From NCBI RefSeq assembly GCF_902498995.1, contig NZ_CABVLY010000003.1, positions 62,001 to 126,000 on the forward strand: 64,000 nt of DNA. Direction: 5' to 3'. The position numbers were made by a program, and so were the translations under genes. Origin of the DNA: Burkholderia anthina (GTDB lineage: Bacteria; Pseudomonadota; Gammaproteobacteria; Burkholderiales; Burkholderiaceae). Positions 30,177 to 38,666 of the stretch are shown in pieces. The notes beneath the pieces were generated by a model. The model was not told the DNA's origin and ran no database searches. It saw only the letters and a list, made by a program, of their open reading frames with translations. Position 1 is the first letter of the stretch. Each line of letters begins with the position of its first letter.

Positions 30177-30443
30177 ATGAAAAAGGTACTGATCGCCGCC
30201 TGCGTCGCTGCTTTCGCCACGCTTGCAACGGGCGCGTATGCGCAGAACGACGCGATGTCGCAAAACGGTTCGTCGATGTCGAAGGACGCGATGGGCCACG
30301 ACGCGATGGCGAAGGATGCCATGGGCCACGATGCGATGAAGAAGCACGGCATGAAGAAGCACGACGCGATGAAGAAGGACGACGCGATGAAGAAGGACGC
30401 GATGGGCAAGTCGTCGGGCGACAAGATGGCGCCGTCGAACTGA
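30177..30443 (+). CDS. Pentapeptide MXKDX-repeat exported protein
   Basis: An 88-residue secreted protein with a signal peptide (VLIAACVAAFATLATGAYA before QNDAM) followed by about ten tandem units of the form M-x-K/H-D-A (for example MSKDA, MGHDA, MAKDA, MKKDD). This is the pentapeptide MXKDX repeat family, small periplasmic proteins of unknown role found in beta-proteobacteria; regular Met and His residues suggest metal binding, but that is inference. ATG 30177 follows GGAGAG. It lies just before a cytochrome b561/molybdoenzyme pair, which may be functionally related. Confidence 0.88.
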   Translation: MKKVLIAACVAAFATLATGAYAQNDAMSQNGSSMSKDAMGHDAMAKDAMGHDAMKKHGMKKHDAMKKDDAMKKDAMGKSSGDKMAPSN

Positions 30444-30541
30444 CGAAACCGGGCAGCGGCGCGGCCGGCGCGTGTGCTGGACGACGGCCGCCCGCATTTC
30501 GTTTTGTCTCGTCTCGTCGACGCGTTCCGGGAGTCCTCATC

Positions 30542-31174
30542 ATGCAAACCGTTCCCGCCAACGGCCGCGCGGCCGCCGCGCCGCCCGTGCGTCCGATCCA
30601 TCCGCCGTGGGTGCGCGCGAGCCACTGGCTCAACGCGCTCGCGGCCATCCTGATGGCGCTGTCCGGCTGGCGCATCTACGATGCGTCGCCGATCTATCCG
30701 CCGTTCGTGTTTCCGCACGGCATCACGCTCGGCGGCTGGCTCGGCGGCGCGCTGCAATGGCATTTCGCGGCGATGTGGCTGCTCGTCTTCAACGGGCTGT
30801 TCTACCTGACGATGTCGATCGCGACCGGACGCCTCGCGCGCAAGATGCTGCCCGTCACGCCGGCGTCGGTGTGGCGCGATGTGCGCGCCGCGTTGCGCGG
30901 CCGGCTCGCGCACGACGATTTGAGCGTCTACAACGCAGTGCAGCGTGCCGCGTACCTGGTCGCGATCGTCGATCTGATCGTGCTGGTGCTGTCCGGGCTG
31001 ACGATCTGGAAGTCGGTGCAGTTTCCGCTGCTGCGCGAACTGTTCGGCGGTTACGACAACGCGCGCGTCGTGCATTTCTGGGCGATGTCGCTGCTCGTCG
31101 CGTTCGTCGTCGTGCACGTCGCGATGGCGCTGCTGGTGCCGCGCTCGCTGCTCGCGATGCTGCGCGGGCGCTGA
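30542..31174 (+). CDS. Cytochrome b561-type membrane subunit
   Basis: A 210-residue integral membrane protein with four main hydrophobic helices and histidines placed for di-haem ligation (VRASHWLNA, LQWHFAAMW, ARVVHFWAM, VVVHVAM). It belongs to the cytochrome b561/Ni-hydrogenase b-subunit group and would pass electrons between the quinone pool and the periplasmic molybdoenzyme encoded 29 bp downstream. GGGAG precedes the ATG. Confidence 0.87.
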   Translation: MQTVPANGRAAAAPPVRPIHPPWVRASHWLNALAAILMALSGWRIYDASPIYPPFVFPHGITLGGWLGGALQWHFAAMWLLVFNGLFYLTMSIATGRLARKMLPVTPASVWRDVRAALRGRLAHDDLSVYNAVQRAAYLVAIVDLIVLVLSGLTIWKSVQFPLLRELFGGYDNARVVHFWAMSLLVAFVVVHVAMALLVPRSLLAMLRGR

Positions 31175-31203
31175 CCGGTCAACTCCGGGTGAAGGAAATC
31201 ATC

Positions 31204-31992
31204 ATGTCGGATTCCGAATACAGGCGCGACGGTTCGCGCTGGACGCTCGACCGCAAGTCGCTCGAACTCGACGTGCGCCGCGAGCTGGAGATGCCGTCGC
31301 GGCGGCTGTTCAATCGCCGCGTCCTGACGCTGGGCGGGCTGACGATGCTGACTGGCTGCACGCTGCAGGACGACGCGTCGGTCAACACGTTTCTCGAGCG
31401 GGTATCGCGGCTGAACGACCGCGTGCAGGCCTGGCTGTTCAGCGGCGACCGGCTCGCGCCGACCTACACCGAAGCCGACATCACGCGGCCGTTCCCGTTC
31501 AATGCGTATTACGGCATCGACGACGTGCCGTACGTCGACGCATCGACGTACCGGCTCGTGCTGTCGGGCCGCGTGACGGGCAAGCGCGTGTGGACGCTCG
31601 ACGAGCTGTATGCGCTGCCGCACGCGGAGCAGATCACGCGGCACATCTGCGTGGAAGGGTGGAGCGCGATCGGCCGCTGGGGCGGCACGCCGTTCGGCGC
31701 GTTTCTGGCCCGCGCCGGCGCCGATACGCACGCGAAATACGTCGGCTTCAAATGCGCGGACGATTACTACGAAAGCATCGACATGCCGACCGCGCTGCAT
31801 CCGCAGACGCTGCTCGCATTCGACTACGACGGCCATCGCCTGCCGCCCGAATTCGGCTTTCCGATGAAGCTGCGGATGCCGACCAAGCTCGGCTACAAGA
31901 ATCCGAAGCACATCATGGAAATCTTCGTGACAGACACTTACCCGGGCGGCTACTGGGTCGATCAGGGGTACAACTGGTTCGGCGGATCGTGA
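31204..31992 (+). CDS. Periplasmic molybdopterin-dependent oxidoreductase (sulfite-oxidase fold)
   Basis: A 262-residue enzyme with the sulfite-oxidase/YedY molybdopterin fold; the Cys of RHICVEGWSAIGRWGG is the expected molybdenum ligand, and KCADDYYESIDMPTALHP and LRMPTKLGYKNPKHI are family blocks. The N-terminus carries a Tat motif (NRRVLTL, residues 37-43) and a lipobox LTGC (Cys52), so it is probably exported folded and membrane-anchored. The signal starts unusually deep; an internal ATG at 31291 would give a standard Tat signal, but AAGGAA supports ATG 31204. The upstream b561 gene is its likely electron partner. Confidence 0.88.
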   Translation: MSDSEYRRDGSRWTLDRKSLELDVRRELEMPSRRLFNRRVLTLGGLTMLTGCTLQDDASVNTFLERVSRLNDRVQAWLFSGDRLAPTYTEADITRPFPFNAYYGIDDVPYVDASTYRLVLSGRVTGKRVWTLDELYALPHAEQITRHICVEGWSAIGRWGGTPFGAFLARAGADTHAKYVGFKCADDYYESIDMPTALHPQTLLAFDYDGHRLPPEFGFPMKLRMPTKLGYKNPKHIMEIFVTDTYPGGYWVDQGYNWFGGS

Positions 31993-32051
31993 GCGGCGGA
32001 GCGCGCCTGCATGTGCCCACCGTCGTGCTGCGCGGTGCGTTACGCGCTGTG

Positions 32052-32333
32052 TTACGCGGATTCACGCACCTGCAGATCGACGCGCAGGCCGACCGCCGCC
32101 GCCATGTTCACGAGCGCGTCGAGCCCGAACAGGTTGATCTTGCCGCGCAGCAGATCGGAGACGCGCGGCTGCGTGACGCCGAGTTGTTTCGCGGCCTGGG
32201 CCTGGCTGAGTTCGAGCTGCGCGATGCGCTGCTTGAGCGCGATCATCAGCTCGGAGCGCAGCTTCATGTTATCGGCTTCGGCCGGCTGGCCCTCGATTGC
32301 ATCCCAGACATTCGAATAGCGTTCGGTGCTCAT
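32052..32333 (-). CDS. Antitoxin, XRE/HigA-like helix-turn-helix protein
   Basis: A 93-residue protein with a helix-turn-helix of the HTH_37 type (LKQRIAQLELSQAQAAKQL, then GVTQPRVSDLLRGK). It is the partner of the upstream toxin gene, with which it overlaps by 4 bp (ATGA). In this class the antitoxin follows the toxin, neutralises it and represses the operon through a palindromic operator, here probably 32678-32693. Confidence 0.9.
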   Translation of the reverse strand: MSTERYSNVWDAIEGQPAEADNMKLRSELMIALKQRIAQLELSQAQAAKQLGVTQPRVSDLLRGKINLFGLDALVNMAAAVGLRVDLQVRESA

Positions 32334-32683
32334 CGTTTCCTCTCCATCGTCAGCGCGCGATAGCGCCGGGTGGCCAGTTCGATATCGGCCTTGCAGGTGC
32401 GTGCCGATTGCTTGCGAAAGCAGTGCAGTACGTAGATCGCGTCGGCGAAGGCCGCGACGTAGACGATCCGGAATGCGCCGCTCGCATCGCGCAACCGGAT
32501 TTCCCGCACGCCGGGGCCGACGGTGCGCATCGGCTTCCAGTCGTCGGGCGCCAGGCCGCGCTGCACCTGGTCGATCTGATGGCCGGCCTCGCGGCGCGCC
32601 GGCAGCGGAAAGCCGCGCAGCGCGTCCAGCGCACTGCCGACGAAGACAACCGGCTTCGGCGGAAGAATGGTGGAATTATACAA
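32330..32683 (-). CDS. RelE/HigB-like toxin, phage-derived Gp49-like family
   Basis: A 117-residue protein matching the Gp49-like (DUF891) RelE-superfamily toxins: the core PARREAGHQIDQVQRGLAPDDW, VREIRLRDASGAFRIVY and IYVLHCFRKQS are characteristic. Members cleave mRNA at the ribosome. The frame has no ATG or GTG near its start; TTG 32683 is the best candidate and lies inside a 16-bp palindrome. An N-terminus of about ten extra residues precedes the usual KPVVFVG beginning, so the start is not certain. There is no phage context, and the family name is historical. Confidence 0.88.
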   Translation of the reverse strand: MYNSTILPPKPVVFVGSALDALRGFPLPARREAGHQIDQVQRGLAPDDWKPMRTVGPGVREIRLRDASGAFRIVYVAAFADAIYVLHCFRKQSARTCKADIELATRRYRALTMERKR

Positions 32684-32693
32684 AATTTTGTAT
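32678..32693. promoter_or_regulatory. Palindromic operator overlapping the toxin start codon
   Basis: ATACAAAATTTTGTAT is a perfect 16-bp palindrome. The presumed TTG start of the toxin falls within its right half (read on the minus strand). Position and symmetry fit an operator bound by the antitoxin-toxin complex. Confidence 0.7.
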
Positions 32694-32792
32694 GAGTGGT
32701 GTGCGTATCGGATGAACGGAATGTCGGTGCCGCGCGGGCATGCCGACCGTCACGATAAGCGCGCGGCGATCCCCTAAGCGCATGACTGGCCG

Positions 32793-32918
32793 TCAGGCCA
32801 GGGTATCGATCGCGAGGTGCGGGAAGGGGGCGCGCAGGGCGTGCGTCACGCCCGCGCGGCGCGCATCCGGCCCCGGATTCGGCATGTCCGGCGGCCCGAA
32901 AATGTCGCGCCGAAACAT
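32793..32918 (-). CDS. Possible 41-residue small protein upstream of the toxin gene
   Basis: ATG 32918 follows AAAGGA at 9-nt spacing and opens a 41-codon frame (MFRRDIFGPPDMPNPG start) whose third positions are very G/C-rich, as in real genes here. The stop lies inside a small hairpin (CTGGCC-gtca-GGCCAG, 32786-32801). No family is recognised. It may be a real small protein or a chance frame; the remainder of the 490-bp gap up to 33176 shows no gene. Confidence 0.35.
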   Translation of the reverse strand: MFRRDIFGPPDMPNPGPDARRAGVTHALRAPFPHLAIDTLA

Positions 32919-33176
32919 CAGTCGTTATCCTTTCAGACGGGTCCGACGATGCTTTCGAATCCTTGATGCCATAATGCCGAACGTGCGCAACCGAAGCGGT
33001 TTGCGCCGTTTTTTTGTCCCTCTGCCGCCGCTTGCCGGTTCTTATTCGTCGCCGTTCGCACTGCCATGTCGTTCCGCACGTTCGTCTCCGCCTTCCCGGT
33101 CCCGTCAGGGCCGTTTGCCGGCATCTCCGGCGTCTTTCAGCGGAGCACGCGACACGTCGTGCGGGCAGGCTGAACG

Positions 33177-34391
33177 ATGACGCCGCTCGACCGCCTCCTC
33201 GATTTCCTCGCCCGCCTGCCGATCCGCATCCGCCTGCCGCAAAGCCGCGGCGGCCGCGTGGCGCTCGCGCTCGTATTCATCTATTTCGTCTGGGGTTCGA
33301 CGTACAGCGGCCTGCATTTCGCACTGCAGTCGTTCCCGCCGCTGATGCTGTCCGGGCTGCGCAACCTGCTCGGCGGGATCGGCCTGTTCGTCTTCGCGCT
33401 GCGGCGCAAGCCCGAATGGCCGACGCTGCTGGAGATCCGCAACGCGGCGATCGTCGGCACGATGCTCGTCGCGCTGTCGTCCGGCACGATCGCGCTCGGC
33501 ATGCGTACGGTCAGCAGCGGCTCGGCCGCGGTGATGGTCGCCACGGTGCCGCTGTTCGCGACCGTGATCGCGGCGGTCGCCGGGCGCCCGGTGACGAAGG
33601 GCGAATGGGCGGCCGTCGCGCTCGGGATGGTCGGCATCGTCGTGCTGAATTCGGGTGGCGCGGCCGCCGCGAATTCGGCGCTCGGCACGATCTGCGTGCT
33701 GGCCGGCGCGCTGTTCTGGGCGGGCGGCGCGCATCTGGCGACGCGGCTCAAGCTGCCGTCGGACCTGTTCCTGTCGACGTCGCTGCAGATCGGGCTGGGC
33801 GGGCTGATGTCGACGATCGCCGCATGGCTGGTCGGCGAGCGCATCGAGCAGGTCGCGGCGGTGCCCGTGTTCGCGTTTCTGTACCTGATGGTGTTCTGCA
33901 CGATGGCGGCGTATGTCGCGTACGGCTACCTGATTCGCCATACGAGCCCGATTATCGCGAGCAGCTGCATGTACGTGAACCCGATCGTCGCGGTCGCGCT
34001 CGGCGCGTTGATGCTCGGCGAACCGGTGACGAAGGCGACCGTGATCGCGACGGTCGCGATTCTCGGCAGCGTCGGGTTGTCGTTCGTGTTCGATCCCGCG
34101 CGCCGGCCCGCCGCGCGCGCGGCCGCTGCCGCCGCCGCACCGACCGGAGCGCCCGCACCGGCCGCACCGGCCGAGCACACGCCGTCAGCGCCGGCAGCTG
34201 CGTTCGCTGCCGAAACCGCACCCGATCAGGCCGCGGTGGCGGATGACGCGCCGATCCTGACGCCGTCGGCCGTGACGCTCGCCGTGCCGGCCCCGGCGGC
34301 GGTCGTGGATCCGGCTGTCGTCATGGATCCGGCGCAGGCGTTCACGCCGCCGCCCGCCGCCGCACCGGCCGAGTCGCGCACGAACGCGTGA
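33177..34391 (+). CDS. EamA/DMT-family transporter with long Ala/Pro-rich C-terminal tail
   Basis: A 404-residue protein. Residues about 28-305 form ten membrane segments in two EamA repeats (FIYFVWGSTYSGLHFAL in the first, YVNPIVAVALGALMLGEPV in the second). The last 95 residues are low-complexity Ala/Pro/Val and contain no membrane segment; the usual family length is about 300, so this tail is an addition. Substrate unknown. The start at 33177 has only a weak ribosome-binding site. Confidence 0.87.
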   Translation: MTPLDRLLDFLARLPIRIRLPQSRGGRVALALVFIYFVWGSTYSGLHFALQSFPPLMLSGLRNLLGGIGLFVFALRRKPEWPTLLEIRNAAIVGTMLVALSSGTIALGMRTVSSGSAAVMVATVPLFATVIAAVAGRPVTKGEWAAVALGMVGIVVLNSGGAAAANSALGTICVLAGALFWAGGAHLATRLKLPSDLFLSTSLQIGLGGLMSTIAAWLVGERIEQVAAVPVFAFLYLMVFCTMAAYVAYGYLIRHTSPIIASSCMYVNPIVAVALGALMLGEPVTKATVIATVAILGSVGLSFVFDPARRPAARAAAAAAAPTGAPAPAAPAEHTPSAPAAAFAAETAPDQAAVADDAPILTPSAVTLAVPAPAAVVDPAVVMDPAQAFTPPPAAAPAESRTNA

Positions 34392-34417
34392 CGCCGGGCG
34401 GGCGGCTGCTCAGCCGC

Positions 34418-35617
34418 TCAGCCGCGGCGTGCGCCGCGATGGTGGAACCAGCCGGCGAGCGCGGTAAACAGCAGCCCGGCCGCGCACATGCCGGTCCAGC
34501 CGAACGCGTGCCATGCGGCCACGCCGGCCGACGAGCCGAGTGCGCCGCCGATGAAGTAGCACACCATGTAGACGGTGTTCACGCGGCTGCGCGCTTCGGG
34601 CTTCAGTGCGTAGATGCGCGACTGGTTCGAAATCTGCGCGGCCTGCACGCCGACGTCCAGCACGATCACGCCGATCACGAGCCCGACGAGGCTCGTGCCC
34701 GACAGCGCGAAGATCACGAACGATGCCGCCAGCAGCGCGATCGCGAGCGAGATGATCGTGCGCGGGCCGCGCTTGTCCGCGAAGCGGCCCGCGTACGGCG
34801 CGGCCAGCGCACCCGCCGCGCCGACGATCCCGAAGAGGCCTGCGGCCTGCGGGCCGAGATGGAACGGCGCGCCGGCGAGCAGCAGCGTCAGCACCGGCCA
34901 GAACGCGCTGAACGCGGCGAACAGCGCCGCGCCCGTCAGCGACGCCTCGCGCAGCCCGCGCAATTCGACCGCCAGATGCCACATCGAGCCGAGCAGCTTG
35001 CCGTACGGCAGCGTCGACGTCGGCGAGCTGCGCGGCAGCCGCAGCACGATCACCGCGGCCAGCGCGACGAGCGCCGCGACCGATGCGCCGAACACCGCCC
35101 GCCAGCCGAAATACTCGGCGACGAAGCCGGCCGCCGTGCGCGCGAGCAGGATGCCCAGCAGCAGGCCGCTCATCACGGTGCCGACCGCGTGCCCGCGCTC
35201 GGCAGGCGGCGCGATCTCGGCCGCGAACGGCACGGCCTGCTGCGCGATCGTCGCGAGCACGCCGATCGCGAGGCTGGCGGCGGCCAGCACCGCCAGCGAC
35301 GGCGCGGTCGCGGCCACGATCAGCGCGATCGATAGCGCGGCAATCTGCATCAGGATCAGCCCGCGGCGGTCGAAACGGTCGCCGAGCGGCGCGAGCAGGA
35401 ACATGCCGGCCGCATAGCCGAGCTGCGTGGCGGTCGGCACCGCGCCGATCCACGACGCGCCGTTCGGAAAGGCTGCGCGGAAGCTGTCGAGCAGCGGCTG
35501 GTTGTAGTAGATGTTCGCGACCGATACGCCCGCGATCGTCGCGAGCAGCAACAGCAGGCTGCGCGAATAGTGGGGCGAGGCGGCGTCGGTCGGACGGTCG
35601 GTGGAAGCGGAAGACAT
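34418..35617 (-). CDS. MFS transporter, probable drug or metabolite efflux
   Basis: A 399-residue major facilitator with twelve hydrophobic segments, the IYYNQPLLDSF segment typical of the YnfM/YfcJ-like group, and the MFS loop motif LAPLGDRFDRRGLI between helices 2 and 3 with a second copy RFADKRGPRTII between helices 8 and 9. It converges on the preceding DMT transporter gene. Substrate unknown; no regulator is adjacent. Confidence 0.88.
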   Translation of the reverse strand: MSSASTDRPTDAASPHYSRSLLLLLATIAGVSVANIYYNQPLLDSFRAAFPNGASWIGAVPTATQLGYAAGMFLLAPLGDRFDRRGLILMQIAALSIALIVAATAPSLAVLAAASLAIGVLATIAQQAVPFAAEIAPPAERGHAVGTVMSGLLLGILLARTAAGFVAEYFGWRAVFGASVAALVALAAVIVLRLPRSSPTSTLPYGKLLGSMWHLAVELRGLREASLTGAALFAAFSAFWPVLTLLLAGAPFHLGPQAAGLFGIVGAAGALAAPYAGRFADKRGPRTIISLAIALLAASFVIFALSGTSLVGLVIGVIVLDVGVQAAQISNQSRIYALKPEARSRVNTVYMVCYFIGGALGSSAGVAAWHAFGWTGMCAAGLLFTALAGWFHHRGARRG

Positions 35618-35841
35618 GATTGCAACGGAACGGAGTGAGGTGGCACGGCCGCGGCGCAGCGTCGGTTGCGCAGGCAGCCGGGTGCCGATCGAGGGTGCCG
35701 ATCATACCGGAGCACCGTGAAATCTGCCGGACGGGCGCCGGGACGGTCCGGTTCCGGCCGTCCCGGCGCCGATGGGTGGTGATCGGCCGATGCGGGCCCT
35801 GATCGGCCGCGGCCGTCCGCTGTCGCGCGCGGTTCGCGCGC

Positions 35842-36666
35842 TCAGTCGACCAGTTCGCCGCTCGGTTCGTAGAACGGATAGGGGCCGTCGCCTTCGTCCA
35901 CATACACGTGATGGGACGTCACCCCCGTTTCCGGCGTATGGCGGTGCACCGCGAACGCCGGCGGCTCGAGCCGGAACGCGGACGGCGCGTCCGCGCGCAG
36001 GTCGAACGCGACCTGATGCGCGGGCGCCGGCACGGCCGATGCGAGCGTGCCGCCGAAGCGCGTGAACATCGTCCGGTGCACGTGGCCGCACAGCACGCGC
36101 TCGACGTTCGGATGCGCGCGCAGCAGCGCATCGAGCTTCGCGGCGGCGGCGGGCGCAAGGCGCAGCGCGTCCATGTGGCCGATCCCGGATGCAAACGGCG
36201 GGTGGTGCAGCGCGACGATCACCGGCTGCTCGCGCGCGGCATCGAGCTGCGCGGCGAGCCACGCGAGCCGCGCGTCGCACAGGTCGCCGCGGCTCGAGCC
36301 GGGCACCTGCGAGTCGAGCGCGAGCACGCGCACCGCGCCGATATCGAACGCGTACTGCACGAATTCGCCGTCCTGCAATTCCGGGCGATCGGCGAACGCA
36401 CGGCGCAGCCCCGCACGGTCGTCGTGATTGCCGATCATCAGGTAATACGGAATCTCGAGCGGCGCGAGCAACGCGCGCAGGTGGCGGTATTCGTCGTCGT
36501 GGCCGAAGTCGGTCAGGTCGCCGGTGACGAGCACGGCGTCGGGCCGCGGCACGAGCGCGTTCAGCTTCGCGATGCAGCGCGCGAGCGCGGCCGCCGTGTC
36601 GACGCGCCGGTACGCGAGCTGCCCCGGGCGCTTGATGTGGAGATCGCTGATTTGGGCAAGCAGCAT
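35842..36666 (-). CDS. Calcineurin-like metallophosphoesterase (CpdA/GlpQ-like phosphodiesterase)
   Basis: A 274-residue enzyme with all metallophosphoesterase motifs: DLHI near the N-terminus, GDLTDFG, GNHDDR, HHPP and GHVHRTM. These ligate a di-metal centre that hydrolyses phosphodiesters. The best-known relatives are class III cyclic nucleotide phosphodiesterases and glycerophosphodiesterases. It is the last gene of the ABC importer unit, 38 bp from the ATPase gene, so its substrate is probably the imported compound. ATG 36666 starts the first beta strand (MLLAQISDLHI); a much longer frame upstream is a shadow of the ATPase. Confidence 0.9.
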   Translation of the reverse strand: MLLAQISDLHIKRPGQLAYRRVDTAAALARCIAKLNALVPRPDAVLVTGDLTDFGHDDEYRHLRALLAPLEIPYYLMIGNHDDRAGLRRAFADRPELQDGEFVQYAFDIGAVRVLALDSQVPGSSRGDLCDARLAWLAAQLDAAREQPVIVALHHPPFASGIGHMDALRLAPAAAAKLDALLRAHPNVERVLCGHVHRTMFTRFGGTLASAVPAPAHQVAFDLRADAPSAFRLEPPAFAVHRHTPETGVTSHHVYVDEGDGPYPFYEPSGELVD

Positions 36667-36704
36667 CGTCGTTCCTCGGAATAGGGGGTTATCGTGGGGC
36701 GGCA

Positions 36705-37736
36705 TCACGCGGCGAGCGCGATCAGGCCTTCCGCCGCGATCGCGATGCCGACGGCCGTGCCGCGAGCCAGCTCGATGCGGCCCGGCACGTCGATCACGAG
36801 CGCGTCGGGTGCCGCGTGCTCGATCGTGAGCCGCGTGCGCTCGCCGAGGAACGCGCACGCGCCGATCGCGCCGCGCAGCGGCGCATGCGCGGGATCGGCG
36901 AGCTGCGCGTCCTCCGGCCGGAAGAACCATTCGTCGGCGGCGTGCGGCGTGACGATCGAACCGCCGGTCGTCACGAGCGCGCCGTTGCGCCATTGTCCTG
37001 CAAGCCGGTTCAGCGTGCCGATGAACTGCGCGACCGTGCGGTTCGCCGGCCGGTAGTAGATGTCGCGCGGCGTGCCGATCTGCTCGATGCGGCCGGCGCC
37101 CATCACGACGATCCGGTCGCCGAGCTCCATCGCTTCGGCCTGGTCGTGCGTCACGTACACGGTCGTCACGCCGAGCGCGCGCAGCAGCGCATTCATCTCG
37201 CGACGCAGCACGTCGCGCAGCTTCGCGTCGAGTGCGGTCAGCGGCTCGTCGAGCAGCAGCACGCGCGGGCGCACGGCAAGCGCACGCGCGAGCGCCACGC
37301 GCTGCCGCTGGCCGCCCGACAGCTGATCGACCGGTTTGTCCGCGTGCGCGTCGAGCCGCATCATCGCGAGCAGTTCGTCGACGCGTTCGCGCAGCACGCG
37401 CGGTTCGGTCTTGCGAATCTTCAGTCCGTAGCCGACGTTGCCGCGCACCGTCAGGTTCGGGAACAGCGCGTAGTTCTGGAACACCATGCCGACCTGGCGG
37501 CGCTCGATCGGCAGCGCGGTCACGTCGTCGGCGCCGAATGCGATCGTGCCGCCGGCATCCGGCGTGTCGAGGCCCGCGATCAGCCGCAGCGTCGTCGTTT
37601 TGCCGCAGCCCGACGGGCCGAGCAGCACCAGCGTTTCGCCCGCGCCGATCGACAGGTCGAGCGGTTCGAGCACGCGCGTGCCGCGGAACGTCTTCGCGCA
37701 GCGGGTCAGGGTGATGGGAGTGGAATCGAGTTTCAT
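36705..37736 (-). CDS. ABC transporter ATP-binding protein (PotA/FbpC type)
   Basis: A 343-residue ATPase with Walker A GPSGCGKT, Q-loop FQNYALFPN, signature LSGGQRQRVALARA, Walker B LLLDEPLTALD and H-loop VTHDQAEA, plus a full C-terminal TOBE domain (residues about 240-340). It powers the two permeases upstream. The domain arrangement is that of iron, polyamine, or 2-aminoethylphosphonate importers. ATG 37736 is preceded by a good spacing to the permease stop (23 bp). Confidence 0.9.
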   Translation of the reverse strand: MKLDSTPITLTRCAKTFRGTRVLEPLDLSIGAGETLVLLGPSGCGKTTTLRLIAGLDTPDAGGTIAFGADDVTALPIERRQVGMVFQNYALFPNLTVRGNVGYGLKIRKTEPRVLRERVDELLAMMRLDAHADKPVDQLSGGQRQRVALARALAVRPRVLLLDEPLTALDAKLRDVLRREMNALLRALGVTTVYVTHDQAEAMELGDRIVVMGAGRIEQIGTPRDIYYRPANRTVAQFIGTLNRLAGQWRNGALVTTGGSIVTPHAADEWFFRPEDAQLADPAHAPLRGAIGACAFLGERTRLTIEHAAPDALVIDVPGRIELARGTAVGIAIAAEGLIALAA

Positions 37737-37759
37737 GGGAACGGGAGAATCAGCGCGGT

Positions 37760-38656
37760 TCAGCGCGGGCGGCGCTTCACGGCGCGCGTGCCGGACGGAT
37801 CGACGCCGAGCCATTGCATCGCGACGAGCAGCGGCAGCGTCATCAGCAGGAACACGATCGTGTACGCGCTGCCGACTTCGAGACGCAGCGACGCATAGGT
37901 GTCGGCGAGTCCGACCGGCAGCGTTTTCGTGTCGGGCGTGTGCAGCATCCACGTGAGGTTGAATTCGCCGATCGACAGCGTGAGCACCGCGAGCGCACCC
38001 GCGACGATGCCGGGGCGCAGGTTCGGCAGCACGATCGTGACGAAGCGCGTGACGAACGACGCGCCGAGGCTCGCCGCGCCTTCCTCGAGCGTGCGCAGGT
38101 CGGCGCCCGCCGCGACGGCCGCCACCGCGCGCACCATGAACGGCAGCGTGAACACCACGTGGCCGACGACGATGAACCACAGGCTCATCCGGAACGCGGT
38201 GAACCCGCCGTACACGACCAGCAGCGCGAGCGCCGACGCGAGGCCCGGCAGCGCGACCGGCAGCACCAGTGCTTCCTCGATCACGCGGGCGACGCGGCTC
38301 TTGCTGCGCGCGAGCGCATAGCCGGCCGGCACGCCGGCGACGAGCACGATCGCGAGCGTCGCGAACGCGACGCCGAGCGACAGCGCGACCGACCCTTGAT
38401 ACTGCTCCCACACCTGCGCGAGCCAGCGCAACGTGAGGCCGCTCGACAGTCCGCGGAAATAGTTGACGGTGAGGCCCGCGAGCACCGACATCACGACGGG
38501 CACGATCAGGAACGCGCACAGCAGCAGCGTGACGCCCCATTGCAGCGCGGCGATCGCGCGCGCGCCCGTGACGCGCGGCGCACGTCGGGCGGCGCCGTTC
38601 GCATGCGACGGAACGGGCGCCGGCGATGGCGCGGAGGAACCGGAAAGCGATTGCAT
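37760..38656 (-). CDS. ABC transporter permease (second)
   Basis: A 298-residue inner-membrane permease with six hydrophobic segments and the EAA loop (EEGAASLGASFVTRFVTIVLPNLRPG). It is PotC/PhnV-like and pairs with the permease encoded 10 bp upstream to form the channel. The N-terminal 30 residues are Ala/Pro-rich and precede the first membrane segment. Confidence 0.9.
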   Translation of the reverse strand: MQSLSGSSAPSPAPVPSHANGAARRAPRVTGARAIAALQWGVTLLLCAFLIVPVVMSVLAGLTVNYFRGLSSGLTLRWLAQVWEQYQGSVALSLGVAFATLAIVLVAGVPAGYALARSKSRVARVIEEALVLPVALPGLASALALLVVYGGFTAFRMSLWFIVVGHVVFTLPFMVRAVAAVAAGADLRTLEEGAASLGASFVTRFVTIVLPNLRPGIVAGALAVLTLSIGEFNLTWMLHTPDTKTLPVGLADTYASLRLEVGSAYTIVFLLMTLPLLVAMQWLGVDPSGTRAVKRRPR

Positions 38657-38666
38657 GGAGGAATCC

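Noticed and set aside
30260..30420. Short DNA repeats suggesting a CRISPR or VNTR array
   Set aside because: The repeats are 15-nt coding units for MXKDX pentapeptides in a frame with signal peptide and ribosome-binding site; there are no spacers.
32330..32683. Phage-derived Gp49-like toxin as evidence of a prophage remnant
   Set aside because: The family name is historical; a complete toxin-antitoxin pair in chromosomal context explains it, and no other phage genes are seen.
32740..33180. Plus-strand 146-codon frame upstream of the DMT transporter
   Set aside because: Arg/Ser/Pro-rich translation without family resemblance; lacks a ribosome-binding site and runs over the transporter start, consistent with a shadow frame.
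34401..34420. Small hairpin GCGGCT/AGCCGC at the convergent DMT/MFS gene ends
   Set aside because: Only six pairs, no T run, and it overlaps the MFS stop codon; G+C-rich DNA of this kind yields such stems by chance.
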